64,000 nucleotides of DNA from Tropicimonas sp. IMCC6043. GTDB lineage: Bacteria; Pseudomonadota; Alphaproteobacteria; Rhodobacterales; Rhodobacteraceae. A model generated the notes under the pieces. It saw only the letters and a list, made by a program, of their open reading frames with translations. It had not been told where the DNA came from and ran no database searches. Of the stretch, positions 1 to 10,042 are shown one piece after another (positions within the stretch are counted from its first letter, which is position 1; each line of letters starts with the position of its first letter). The DNA lies in the NCBI RefSeq assembly GCF_004146235.1, contig NZ_SELO01000002.1, positions 62,001-126,000 of the forward strand. The letters are read 5' to 3'. A program made the translations under genes and the position numbers.

Positions 1-300
1 GTCGCCGCCGGAATCTCCACCAGAGTCGCCGCCAGAGTCGCCGCCGGAATCTCCACCGGTGTCACCACCCGTGTCACCGCCCGAGCTGCCGCCGCCACCG
101 GAATCGTTGCTGCTCGAGGCACCTCTGTCGCCGGAACCCGGATGCCGCCTCACCCCGGAGGACGAACTGCTCGAGGAGGAGGTCGACTGTGCGGCGGCCA
201 TAGAGGCCGGCTCCACGACGTACGTCTCATCAACACTGGGTTGACAAGCCAGAAGGATCGAGGTGGATCCAAGTAGCAAGGCCATGGTCTTGATGCTCAT
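1..300 (-). CDS. Ser/Gly/Asp-repeat lipoprotein, 3' end beyond window
   Basis: One hundred codons are visible and the gene runs off the left edge. The N-terminus is a lipoprotein signal: a short basic start, a hydrophobic core and the lipobox LLAC with Cys19 as the lipidation site. A tract of eight serines follows (about 41-48), then from about residue 73 a run of Gly-Gly-Asp-Ser/Thr tetrapeptides that continues to the edge. An AAAGGAG ribosome site precedes the ATG at a good distance. Protein family not recognised. The acidic glycine repeats suggest a flexible or calcium-binding surface region, which is inference only. Confidence 0.7.
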   Translation of the reverse strand, partial: MSIKTMALLLGSTSILLACQPSVDETYVVEPASMAAAQSTSSSSSSSSGVRRHPGSGDRGASSSNDSGGGGSSGGDTGGDTGGDSGGDSGGDSGGDSGGD

Positions 301-530
301 GGGTATTCTCCTTTGAAAAAAAGCGCCGCTAAAAAAAACCGGATGAACACGCGCTCCCACTGAAAGGGTGGAGCCTGAGACCAAGCGATGCAAGCATGAA
401 ATTTACGTAGGGTTACCTATTCACGGGGCTTGGGAGCCGATTGTCTCCCCCTTGAAAGACAGCCCCTTCCCCGTTTACGGCTTCGGGGCGAGCCGCGCGC
501 TTGCACAACAGAAAGAACAGTGGAGATCCC

Positions 531-1691
531 GTGGAACAGGAACGAACCCGTCTCGATATCGATGTCGCCCGGCTGCAGCAGCATCTTGCCGATCTGCTGG
601 AGATACCGAGCCCGTCAGGCTATACCGACAGCGTCGTCCGCCACGTCTGCGAGGAACTTGACCGCCTCGGCATCTCCTATGAGCTGACCCGCCGCGGTGC
701 GATCCGGGCCCGCCTGCCGGGCCAACGCAGCGGCGGCGCGCGTGCCATCGTCTCGCATCTCGATACGCTCGGCGCGCAGGTCAAGGCGCTCAAGCCAAAC
801 GGGCGGCTGGAACTCGTGCCCATCGGCACCTGGTCGGCGCGGTTCGCCGAGGGTGCACGGGCGACGATCTTTTCCGGCAAGGGCAGCTACCGAGGCACCA
901 TCCTGCCGCTAAAGGCATCTGGGCACACCTACGGCGACGAGGTCGACGAATTGCCCATCGGCTGGGACTATGTCGAGCTGCGCGTGGATGCGCGGGCAGA
1001 CAGCTCCGAGCAGCTCGGCCTTCTCGGGATCGAGATCGGCGACATCGTGGCGATCGATCCGCAGCCGGAGTTCACCGAGACGGGCTATATCGTCTCGCGC
1101 CATCTCGACAACAAGGCGGGCGTCGCGGTGATGCTGGCCGCGATGGCATCGCTGAAAGATGCGCCGCCGCCCCCGGTGGATATCTACTGGCTCTTCACCA
1201 TCGCCGAGGAGGTCGGCCACGGCGCCGCGGCGATCCTGCTGCCCGAGATCGCCTCGATGGTTGCGGTGGACAACGGCACCTCGGCGCCCGGGCAGAATTC
1301 CTCCGAGTTCGGCGTGACCCTGTCGATGGCCGACATGAGCGGGCCCTTCGACTACCACCTGACGCGCAAGCTCGCCGATCTCTGCCTGGCCAACGACATC
1401 CGCATGCGCAAGGACGTGTTCCGCTACTACCGCTCCGACAGCGCCTCGGCGATCGAGGCCGGCGCCGATGTGCGCACGGCACTGGCGACCTTCGGTGTCG
1501 ACGCGAGCCACGGCTACGAGCGCATCCACATGCACGCGCTGCGGTCGCTCGCCGAGTTGTTGACGGCCTATGCAACGAGCCCGGTCGAGATCCCGCGCGA
1601 CGAGCACGAGACCGGCGACCTCGAGGGCTTCACCCGCCAGCCGGACGCCCCGGCCGCCCCAGCCGTTCCGGTGCCATCCGAACGGCTCTGA
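531..1691 (+). CDS. M42-family peptidase of the NAGGN osmolyte trio
   Basis: About 386 residues, resembling the M42 hydrolase found beside the N-acetylglutaminylglutamine amide synthesis genes. M42 metal-site motifs are visible: SHLDTLG (His76), RHLDNKAG (Asp193), AEEVGHG (Glu226/227), VDNGTS (Asp247) and SHGYERIH (His327). The GTG at 531 is preferred over an in-frame TTG at 501 because GGAG lies five bases before it. Its exact substrate in the osmolyte system is not established; processing or turnover of the dipeptide is a reasonable guess. Unusually, its partners asnO and ngg lie more than 8 kb downstream. The 3' end meets the GntR gene tail to tail with a 9-base gap. Confidence 0.85.
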   Translation: MEQERTRLDIDVARLQQHLADLLEIPSPSGYTDSVVRHVCEELDRLGISYELTRRGAIRARLPGQRSGGARAIVSHLDTLGAQVKALKPNGRLELVPIGTWSARFAEGARATIFSGKGSYRGTILPLKASGHTYGDEVDELPIGWDYVELRVDARADSSEQLGLLGIEIGDIVAIDPQPEFTETGYIVSRHLDNKAGVAVMLAAMASLKDAPPPPVDIYWLFTIAEEVGHGAAAILLPEIASMVAVDNGTSAPGQNSSEFGVTLSMADMSGPFDYHLTRKLADLCLANDIRMRKDVFRYYRSDSASAIEAGADVRTALATFGVDASHGYERIHMHALRSLAELLTAYATSPVEIPRDEHETGDLEGFTRQPDAPAAPAVPVPSERL

Positions 1692-2469
1692 GGCGGCAGG
1701 TCACTCTGGAGTTCGCCCGCCCGGCGGACTCTCGGCATCACTGAGGAACTGGCGCAGAACCACGACCTCCTGCTGCTCCATGATCGCCTGCGCGGTGTGC
1801 ATATGCGCCCGCATGATCGCCCGCGCGGACTTTTCATCGCCTGCCCTGAGCGCGAGCAGCAGGCGCGACTGGTAATCTCGCCCGGAGCGGCGCAGTCCCG
1901 GGATCTCGCGCCGGTAGATCCGCCTGCAAACCGTCAGGTCCTTCAGCAGCGAGATCAGGAAACGGACCTGGAAACGCATCAGCGGATTGGGAGAGAATTC
2001 GGCCAGCAGGGCATGGAAATCGAGCTCGGCATGACGCTGGCGCTCTGCCTCCTCGATGGTCTTGGCCGGACGCTCATAGGCCATCATCACGTTTTCCAAC
2101 TGGGCGAGCTGACCGGCATCGAGTTGACCGGCAAGCTGCGAGACCAGGGCCGGTTCCAGCACGCGGCGCAATTCGTAGATGTCGCCGATGGAGATCTCGT
2201 TGAAGTAGAAATAGTTGCCGAGCAGCGCCCGCGCCCGCGCCTCGGAGACCTCGTTGACGAAAGCGCCGCCGCCCGGACCAGTGCGCGTCCGGATCAGTCC
2301 CTGAGCCTCGAGCACCCGCAACGCCTCGCGGATCGTGCCCTTGGCCATGGAGAAATGCTCCATGAGTTCGGCCTCCGCAGGCAGGCGGTCGCCCGGGCGC
2401 ATTCCGCGTTCCACCACCCAGTCCTTGATCGCGGCCGCAGCGCGTTGCGGCCGGCTCAACCGGGGCGCA

Positions 2470-3437
<968 letters not shown>

Positions 3438-3441
<4 letters not shown>

Positions 3442-5318
3442 GCGGCGCCCTCCTCGGGATAGAGACAGCGAACTGCGCGCGCGCCGCGCGTCGCCTCGAG
3501 TGCGACCTCGCCGCGGCGGCAGGCGTCCTGTGCCTTGTCGCAGCGCGGGGCAAAGGCGCAGCCCGCGGGCAGGTTGTCCACCGCCGGCGGCAAGCCGGGG
3601 ATCGCGTGGAGCTCGCGCCGGCCGCCGCCCAGCTCGGGCACACAGGCGATCAGGCGACGCGTGTAGGGATGGGCCGGGGCGTCTAGGATCGCCTCGGTCG
3701 GTCCGGTCTCGACGATCCGCCCGGCATACATCACCGCGACCCGGTCGCAGAGCTGCGCCACGACGCCGAAATCATGAGTGATGAAGAGGATCGCGACGTT
3801 TCGTTCGCGGCGCAGGTCATCGAGCAGGGCAAGGATTTGCGCCTGCACGGTCACGTCAAGCGCCGTGGTCGGCTCGTCAGCGATGATCAGGTCCGGCTCG
3901 TTGACCAGCGCCATGGCGATGCCGACGCGCTGACGCATGCCGCCCGAAAGCTCATGCGGGAAATCGTCCAGCCGGCGTTCGGCATTGGGGATGCGGACTG
4001 CTTTCAGCAGGTCCAGTGCCCGCGCGCGGGCCTCTGCCTTCTGGACCGGGCGGTGCGACTGGATCGCCTCGACGATCTGGTCTCCGACCTTGTAAAGCGG
4101 GTGCAGCGTCGCAAGCGGATCCTGGAAGATGTAGGAGATCCGGTCCCCGCGCAGCTTGCGCAGCTCCGAAAAGGGCGCGCCGAGGATCTCGGCATCGGCA
4201 TAGCGTACGGCTCCGCCGGCGATGACGCCGGGCGGCGAGGCGACGAGACCCATGACCGAGAGCGCGGTGACGGATTTGCCCGAGCCGGATTCGCCAATCA
4301 GACCAAGGCATTCGCCGGAGCGGACCTGTAGCGTGACGCCCGAGAGCGCCTTTAGTGTTCGCGCGCCGACACGGAACTCCGTGCGCAGGTCCTGCAAATC
4401 GAGCAGCGCGGGATCGGCGGGCGGTTCGGGCACGGAGTCGCGATCGACAATCGTGCGCGCCATCGGCCGGGTCAGCGCGCCGGACCGCAGGCGGGGGTCG
4501 AGCGCATCGCGGATGCCGTCGCCCATCAGGTTCACGCTCATGACGATGACGAAGATCATGACACCCGGCACGATCGAGGCATGCGGGTCGGTGATGAGCG
4601 CGTTGCGGCCCTCACCGAGCATCGAGCCGAGATCCGCCACCGGCGGCTGCGAGCCGAGGCCAAGGAAAGAGAGACCGGCAGTCTCCAGGATCATCCAGCC
4701 GACGGTGGTCGACATCGCGATGACGATGACCGGCAGCACATTGGGCAGGATTTCCGAGATCATGATGCGCAGATCGGTCATGCCGGCCAGCCGGGCGGCA
4801 TCGACGAATTCCTTGTGCGCGAGAGTCACGGTCACGCCGCGAATGTTGCGCGCGAAGAAGGGAATGTTGACGACGGCGACCGCGATCAGCGCATTGGTGA
4901 GGCCGGGCCCGAGGGCCGCGACGATGGCCAGCGCCAGCAGAATGTAGGGAAAGGCCATCAGCATATCGATGCCGCGCATCAGCCAGTTGTCGATGCGGCC
5001 GCCGAAATAGCCCGCGGCGATGCCGATGACCGAGCCGAAGAAGGCCGCGCCGAAGGAGGCGACGAGGCCGACGACGAGGCTGAGCCGGGTGCCCCAGATC
5101 AGCCGCGAGAGGATGTCGCGGCCCAGGTGGTCGGTTCCGAGCAGGTGGCCCGCGGTGAAGGGGCGGAGGAACTTGTCGCCCGTGTTCTGCGCGTAGGGAT
5201 CGGCAAGCGGCAGCACCGGGGCCAGCAGGGCGACAAGCACCACGAAGAGGAGAAGTATCCCGCCCGCCGCGGCGAGGCGGTTGCGGGCGAAAAGCTTGAG
5301 AAAGGCGCCGGCATTCAT
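3438..5318 (-). CDS. Fused ABC permease (DppC-like) and ATPase (DppD-like)
   Basis: 626 residues joining two subunits that are usually separate. Residues 1-285 form a BPD-type permease with about six membrane segments and the EAA coupling loop near 173-192. After a linker at about 285-305, a full ATPase follows with Walker A IGESGSGKS around 341-349, an ELSGGMRQRVGIAMAL signature, Walker B LIIADEP and the cysteine-rich peptide-importer tail. The ATG at 5318 overlaps the upstream permease stop (ATGA), so an in-frame extension upstream is disregarded. No stop or frameshift separates the halves, so the fusion appears real. Similar fusions occur in other alphaproteobacterial peptide importers. 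Confidence 0.92.
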
Positions 5319-6262
5319 GTCTTCACCCGCGGGTCGAGCAGGCTCTGGGCGACGTCGACGCAAAGGTTGAACAGCACATAGCAGCTGGCGACGATTACCA
5401 CGCCTCCCTGCACCAGCAGGATGTCACGCGTCAGGATCGCGGTGACCAGCATGCGCCCGACTCCGGGCCACTGGAAGACGGTCTCGATATAGACCGCACC
5501 GGAGAGCACGAAGCCCGCCTGCACGCCGATGACGGGGATGATCGATACCATCGCCGCCTTGAGCGCGTGGCGCCAGACGACGCGGCTCTCCTTCACGCCC
5601 TTGGCCCGCGCGGTGCGGATGAAGTCCTGCCGAAGGACTTCGAGCATGGCCGAGCGCGAGAGACGGGCGATGACGCCGGTGGCCACCACTGCGAGCGCGA
5701 TGGCTGGCATGGCGAGGTGGCGCGCGAGGTCGGGCAGGTCGCCGCCGCCATAGATCGCATACATGCCGGAGACAGGCAGCAGCCGGAGCCTCACCGCGAA
5801 GACCAGGATCATCATCATGCCGAGGAAGAAGGACGGGATGGAGATGCCGATCAGCACGACGAAAGTGATCGCCTTGTCGGCGGTGCCGTATTGCCGTGCC
5901 GCCGAGACGACGCCGGCGAGGACGCCGAAGATCGAGCAGAGCACGAGCGATGTGCCAGCGAGGATCAGCGTCGCGCCAAAGCGCTCGAGCACCTCGTCGA
6001 GCACCGGGCGGTTGAGCGAGAAGGAGCGGCCGAAATCGCCCTGGAACATGTTGCCGAGCCAGATGAAATATTGCTGAACCAAAGGCTTGTCGAGACCGAG
6101 GTCGCGGTTCAGCTTCTCCACATTTTCCGGTGTCGCATAGCTCCCGAGGATCGCCGTGGCCGGGTCGCCCGGGATCAGCGACATGATCACGAAGACGATC
6201 ACCGTGATCCCGAGGATCACCGGGATGGCGGCAAGAAGTCGCCGGAGAATGTAGCTTCCCAT
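5315..6262 (-). CDS. Peptide-type ABC transporter permease (DppB-like)
   Basis: 315 residues beginning MGSYILRRLLAAIPVILG, the usual start of DppB/OppB permeases, with about six transmembrane segments and an EAA loop near RTARAKGVKESRVVWRHALK. An in-frame GTG upstream at 6301 is less likely because it lies inside a hairpin that separates this gene from the binding-protein gene. It partners the fused permease-ATPase encoded immediately downstream, with a 4-base overlap. Confidence 0.92.
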   Translation of the reverse strand: MGSYILRRLLAAIPVILGITVIVFVIMSLIPGDPATAILGSYATPENVEKLNRDLGLDKPLVQQYFIWLGNMFQGDFGRSFSLNRPVLDEVLERFGATLILAGTSLVLCSIFGVLAGVVSAARQYGTADKAITFVVLIGISIPSFFLGMMMILVFAVRLRLLPVSGMYAIYGGGDLPDLARHLAMPAIALAVVATGVIARLSRSAMLEVLRQDFIRTARAKGVKESRVVWRHALKAAMVSIIPVIGVQAGFVLSGAVYIETVFQWPGVGRMLVTAILTRDILLVQGGVVIVASCYVLFNLCVDVAQSLLDPRVKT

Positions 6263-6284
6263 CTGGCTTGCCCGTGGCTGGGGC

Positions 6285-6310
6285 GGCAGGCCGGGTTGCA
6301 CCGGCCTGCC
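6285..6310. terminator. Intercistronic hairpin after binding-protein gene
   Basis: A perfect 10-bp inverted repeat (GGCAGGCCGG with its complement) and a 6-base loop lie between the substrate-binding-protein gene and the permease gene. There is no T-tract, so attenuation or mRNA stabilisation, keeping binding-protein message in excess, is more likely than full termination. Confidence 0.6.
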
Positions 6311-6320
6311 ACGGCTGGGG

Positions 6321-7895
6321 TCAGTTCTTGGCCACGTCCCGCAGGATCAGGAAGAACGAAGGTTCGAGCTGCAGGTTCTCGACATTAGCAGAAGTGACCG
6401 CGTTCTGCTTCCAGTTGGCAACGAAGACCCAAGGTGCTTCTTCCTGAACGATGGCCTGCATCTCCTTGTAGAGCGCGGCGCGCTCGTCCTGGCTGGTGGA
6501 AACGCGCGCTTTTTCAAGCAGCTCGTCCACTTTCGGGTTTGAGTAATAGCCCGAGTTGAAGCCGCCCTGCTCGGGCCAGGCGGCGGTGCGGAGCGCGAGG
6601 AACGGTAGGGTATCGGGGTCCTGGGTCATCCAGGCCATCTCGGCCATGTCCGCCTTGCCCTCAAGCCCGGGATTCACCTCGCCGAGGAACGTGTTCCATT
6701 CGTAGGTCTCGATCTTCACGTCGAGCCCGACGGCTTCGAGATCGGCCTGGATCGCGGTGCCCATCGGAACCGGATCGAGCATGCCCGAACCCCCTTCGGT
6801 GACGTAGAAGGTGAGTTCGGCACCTTCAGCGCCGGCCTCGGCGATAAGCGCTTTCGCCTTCTCAGGGTCATAGGGATAGGGATCGAGATCCGAATTATAG
6901 GCCCAGCCAAAGGCCGGCGGAGTCGGGCCGGCGGCAACTTCGGCGGTGCCTTCCAGGACGTTGTCGACGATCGCCTGCTTGTTGATCGCGTAATTCGCCG
7001 CCTGGCGAACGCGGACATCGGCGAAGGGGCCTTCCTTGGCGTTGAGGATCAGGAACCAGACATGCGGTCCGGCGGCCTCGAGCAGCTTGTAGCGGTCGTT
7101 CTCGAACTCGGAGAGCGCATCCGGCGGCACCTCCACCATCACGTCGATCCCGCCCGAGAGCATCTCGGCGGTGCGGGTGTTGGCGTCGGTGATCGGGCGG
7201 AAGATCACCGCTTCAAGCGGCGGGGCACCGTCCCAGTAGTCCGGGTTCTTCTCCACCACGACGGCCTCGTTCGAGCGCCACTCGACGAACTTGAAGGGGC
7301 CCGTGCCGGAGGGATGGCGCCCGAAATCCTTGCCGTATTGCTCGACGGCTGCGGGCGAGACGATAAGGCCCGTCGCATAGGCGATATTGGCCATGAAGGG
7401 CGCGTAGGGTTCGGAGAGCTTGAACTCGACGGTCAGGTCATCGATCACCGTCACTTCCTCGACCGAGGAGAAGAAGAACGAGAGCGGGAAAGGTCCGGTG
7501 TCGTGGTAGGGATGATTTTCGTCCAGCATCCGGTCGAAATTGAACTTCACCGCCTCGGCATTGAAATCGCTGCCGTCGTGGAACTTGACGCCCGAGCGCA
7601 GGTGGAAGGTGTAGACGGTGCCGTCGTCGGAAATGTCCCAGCTTTCCGCCAGCGCCGGCTCCGGCTCCAGCGTGCCGGCCTTGTAGCGGGCGAGGCCGTC
7701 ATAGACGTTCAGCAGGATGCGGAAGTCGTTCGCCGCCGTCACCGCGGCAGGGTCGAGCGACTTCGGCTCGGCGATCTGCCCCACCACCAGAACGCCCGGA
7801 GGGGTCTGGGCGAGGGTCGGCAGGCCGATCGAGGCGGTCATCGCTGCAAGCGCCAACGCGCTGACGGCGCGGCGCGTCATCGGAAGGATCGTCAT
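6321..7895 (-). CDS. Peptide-type ABC transporter substrate-binding protein (SBP_bac_5)
   Basis: 524 residues. A signal peptide ends near the Ala-Gln at 29-30 (LGLPTLAQ-like region), and the mature protein has the length and order of family 5 binding proteins (for example the ADGTVYTFHLR-type segment at SDDGTVYTFHLRSGVKFHDG). GGGAGA lies six bases before the ATG. It is the first gene of a leftward operon of binding protein, DppB-like permease, fused permease-ATPase, ATPase and GntR. This family binds peptides, opines, nickel or glutathione, so the ligand cannot be fixed from sequence; the neighbouring amidohydrolase suggests an N-acyl or N-carbamoyl compound. Confidence 0.92.
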   Translation of the reverse strand: MTILPMTRRAVSALALAAMTASIGLPTLAQTPPGVLVVGQIAEPKSLDPAAVTAANDFRILLNVYDGLARYKAGTLEPEPALAESWDISDDGTVYTFHLRSGVKFHDGSDFNAEAVKFNFDRMLDENHPYHDTGPFPLSFFFSSVEEVTVIDDLTVEFKLSEPYAPFMANIAYATGLIVSPAAVEQYGKDFGRHPSGTGPFKFVEWRSNEAVVVEKNPDYWDGAPPLEAVIFRPITDANTRTAEMLSGGIDVMVEVPPDALSEFENDRYKLLEAAGPHVWFLILNAKEGPFADVRVRQAANYAINKQAIVDNVLEGTAEVAAGPTPPAFGWAYNSDLDPYPYDPEKAKALIAEAGAEGAELTFYVTEGGSGMLDPVPMGTAIQADLEAVGLDVKIETYEWNTFLGEVNPGLEGKADMAEMAWMTQDPDTLPFLALRTAAWPEQGGFNSGYYSNPKVDELLEKARVSTSQDERAALYKEMQAIVQEEAPWVFVANWKQNAVTSANVENLQLEPSFFLILRDVAKN

Positions 7896-7922
7896 CTTTA
7901 TCTCCCTTTTTTGGTTGTTAGC

Positions 7923-7940
7923 AATTTATCATGAGAAATT
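7923..7940. promoter_or_regulatory. Palindromic candidate operator in divergent promoter
   Basis: The sequence AATTTATCATGAGAAATT is an 18-bp palindrome with a single mismatched pair. It lies in the 92-bp gap between the divergent binding-protein and DUF1028 genes, in the only AT-rich stretch there. The GntR regulator at 1701-2513 is the natural candidate to bind it; this is inferred from position and symmetry only. Confidence 0.5.
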
Positions 7941-7987
7941 ATGTGTCCCAAGGGGTTTTGTGATATGGCAGGGAAAGGAGGATGCGC

Positions 7988-8644
7988 ATGACCTTTTCCC
8001 TGCTTGCACGCGACCCGGAGACAGGCGCGTTTGGCGGCGCTGCGGTGACCGGGAACCTCTGCGTCGGCGCCTGGGTGCTGCGGGGCGATGCCCGATTCGG
8101 GCTCAGCGCCTCGCAGGGGCACACGCCGTCGACGCTCTGGGGCGAGGACACGCTGGCGCATCTTGCCGGCGGCGCGAGCGCCGGCGAGGCGCTGTCCGCG
8201 GTGGTCGGTACTGATCCCGGACGCGAGACGCGCCAGCTCGCGGTTCTCGACCGGCACGGCGCCACCGCCGTCCATGACGGCGCGGACAACCTCCCCTTCA
8301 CCGGCCATCTCGCGGCACCCGGGTGGGTCGTCGCCGGCAACTGGCTGGCCTCCAGCGCGGTGATCGAGCGCGCCGCGGAGACATTCGCCGCGCCCGGCCG
8401 ACCCTTCGCCGACAGGCTGGTTGCCGCGCTCCGGGCCGGCATGGCCGCAGGCAGCGACCGGCGGGGGACCTTCTCGGCGGCGCTTCTGGTGCTCGCTGAG
8501 GACGCGCCGCCGCTGGACCTGCGGGTCGATTTCGACGCTGCGCCGGTGGACAGGCTGGCGGACCTCCTCGATCGCACTCGGGCGACCGGCTACGCCGCCT
8601 GGCTCGACACACTTCCCACAAGACGAAAGCCTTTCACGACATGA
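7988..8644 (+). CDS. DUF1028 family protein
   Basis: 218 residues starting MTFSLLARDPETGAFGGAAV. DUF1028 proteins have an Ntn-hydrolase-like fold and often sit with peptide importers and amidohydrolases, but their reaction is not firmly known. The ATG at 7988 is six bases after AAAGGAGG; another ATG at 7982 abuts that site and is unlikely. The stop overlaps the start of the M20 hydrolase gene (ATGA), so the two are co-translated. It is divergent from the ABC operon and probably shares its regulator. Confidence 0.85.
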   Translation: MTFSLLARDPETGAFGGAAVTGNLCVGAWVLRGDARFGLSASQGHTPSTLWGEDTLAHLAGGASAGEALSAVVGTDPGRETRQLAVLDRHGATAVHDGADNLPFTGHLAAPGWVVAGNWLASSAVIERAAETFAAPGRPFADRLVAALRAGMAAGSDRRGTFSAALLVLAEDAPPLDLRVDFDAAPVDRLADLLDRTRATGYAAWLDTLPTRRKPFTT

Positions 8645-9891
8645 ACGAGACGATCGGAGACCGCGCCGCCGCGATGCTCGCGAAGGCCGCGACGATATCT
8701 GAACCGGGCCCCGGCGTGACCCGCCTGCCCTTCACCCCGGAACATGCACATGCGAACGACCTGATCGCGGGCTGGATGCAGGCCGCCGGGCTCGACACGC
8801 ATCGCGACGCGGCCGGCACGTTGATCGGCCGGCGCGAGGGCGCGACGCCCGATGCCCCGACATTCCTGCTCGGCTCGCACCAGGATTCGGTCCGCGGTGG
8901 CGGCGCCTATGACGGCATCATGGGGGTGCTGCTGCCGGTTCTGGCGTTGGAGCAACTCCACGACACCCCCCTGCCCTTCGCCGTCGAAGTGCTCTGCTTC
9001 GCCGACGAGGAGGGCGTTCGGTTTCCCACCGCGCTGATCGGACCGCGCGCCCTTGCCGGCACGCTCGACCCGGCCGTGCTCGACATGGCAGACCGCTCCG
9101 GCCTGCGGCTCGGCGAGGCGCTCGAGGGCTTCGGAGATCCGGCGGCCATTGGGAGCATCGCCCGCGCTCCGGGTTCGGTCATGGGCTATCTCGAGACCCA
9201 TATCGAACAGGGCCCGGTGCTCGAGGCCGAAGACCTTCCCGTCGGCATCGTCACCGCGATCGCCGGGATCGAGCGCCATGCGGTGACGATCACCGGCCGC
9301 GCCGCCCATGCTGGCACCGCACCGATGACGCTGCGCAAGGATGCGCTCTGCGCGGCGGCGGAGCTGGTGACCGGGGTCGAGCGGATCTGCGGCGAGACCG
9401 AGAACGCGGTCGGCACGATCGGGCATCTGGAAGTCGCCCCGAATGTGGTGAACGCGGTGCCGGCAGAAGTCGTCGCGACGATCGAGCTGCGCTCGGCAGA
9501 GGACGTGATCCGCGCCGAGGTTGCCTCCCGAGTCGCGGAGGTGGCACGGCAGGCGACGGACCGGCGCGGCTGCGCGCTCCGGATGGAGCGCACCTACCAG
9601 CAGCCCGCCAAGGCCTGCGCGCCGGAGTTGCAGGACGCGCTAGAGGCAGCAGTCGCAGCCACCGGGGTGCGGCCGCTCCGACTGATGTCGGGCGCCACGC
9701 ATGATGCCTCTGCGATCGCCGATCTCTGCCCGATGGCGATGCTCTTCGTGCGCTGCCGCGAGGGCGTCAGCCACCACCCGGACGAATATGCGGCGCCGGA
9801 GGACATGGGATGCGCCGTCGGTGTCCTCGTCAATGTCCTGCGGGGGCTTGCCGCAACCGACACGCAAGGAGCCGCTTCCCGATCCTCATGA
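8641..9891 (+). CDS. M20-family amidohydrolase (allantoate/N-carbamoyl amino acid hydrolase type)
   Basis: 416 residues. The bimetal site is visible: GSHQDSV (His80), GAYDG (Asp91), ADEEG (Glu123/124), a later THIEQGP His and SHHPDEY near the C-terminus. A small dimerisation domain sits between the catalytic halves. Relatives hydrolyse N-carbamoyl-amino acids, allantoate or ureidoglycolate. It is coupled to the DUF1028 gene and lies beside a peptide-type importer, which fits uptake followed by hydrolysis of an N-substituted amino acid or small amide. The precise substrate is undetermined. Confidence 0.87.
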   Translation: MNETIGDRAAAMLAKAATISEPGPGVTRLPFTPEHAHANDLIAGWMQAAGLDTHRDAAGTLIGRREGATPDAPTFLLGSHQDSVRGGGAYDGIMGVLLPVLALEQLHDTPLPFAVEVLCFADEEGVRFPTALIGPRALAGTLDPAVLDMADRSGLRLGEALEGFGDPAAIGSIARAPGSVMGYLETHIEQGPVLEAEDLPVGIVTAIAGIERHAVTITGRAAHAGTAPMTLRKDALCAAAELVTGVERICGETENAVGTIGHLEVAPNVVNAVPAEVVATIELRSAEDVIRAEVASRVAEVARQATDRRGCALRMERTYQQPAKACAPELQDALEAAVAATGVRPLRLMSGATHDASAIADLCPMAMLFVRCREGVSHHPDEYAAPEDMGCAVGVLVNVLRGLAATDTQGAASRSS

Positions 9892-10042
9892 CGCGCGCGG
9901 GCGACAGTCAGACGGAGGCACGGGAGGACCCGCTTCCTGCACGATTCCGCGCAGGGATTGCGCCTTCCGGGCATCCGTTTGACCTCCGGGGTGCGCCTCC
10001 TTAGGTTCCGCCCCAACGATCAACGGATGAAAGGAAGAACCT

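Noticed and set aside
1-99. CRISPR-like short repeats
   Set aside because: The repeats are in frame, code for Gly-Gly-Asp-Ser/Thr and have no unique spacers.
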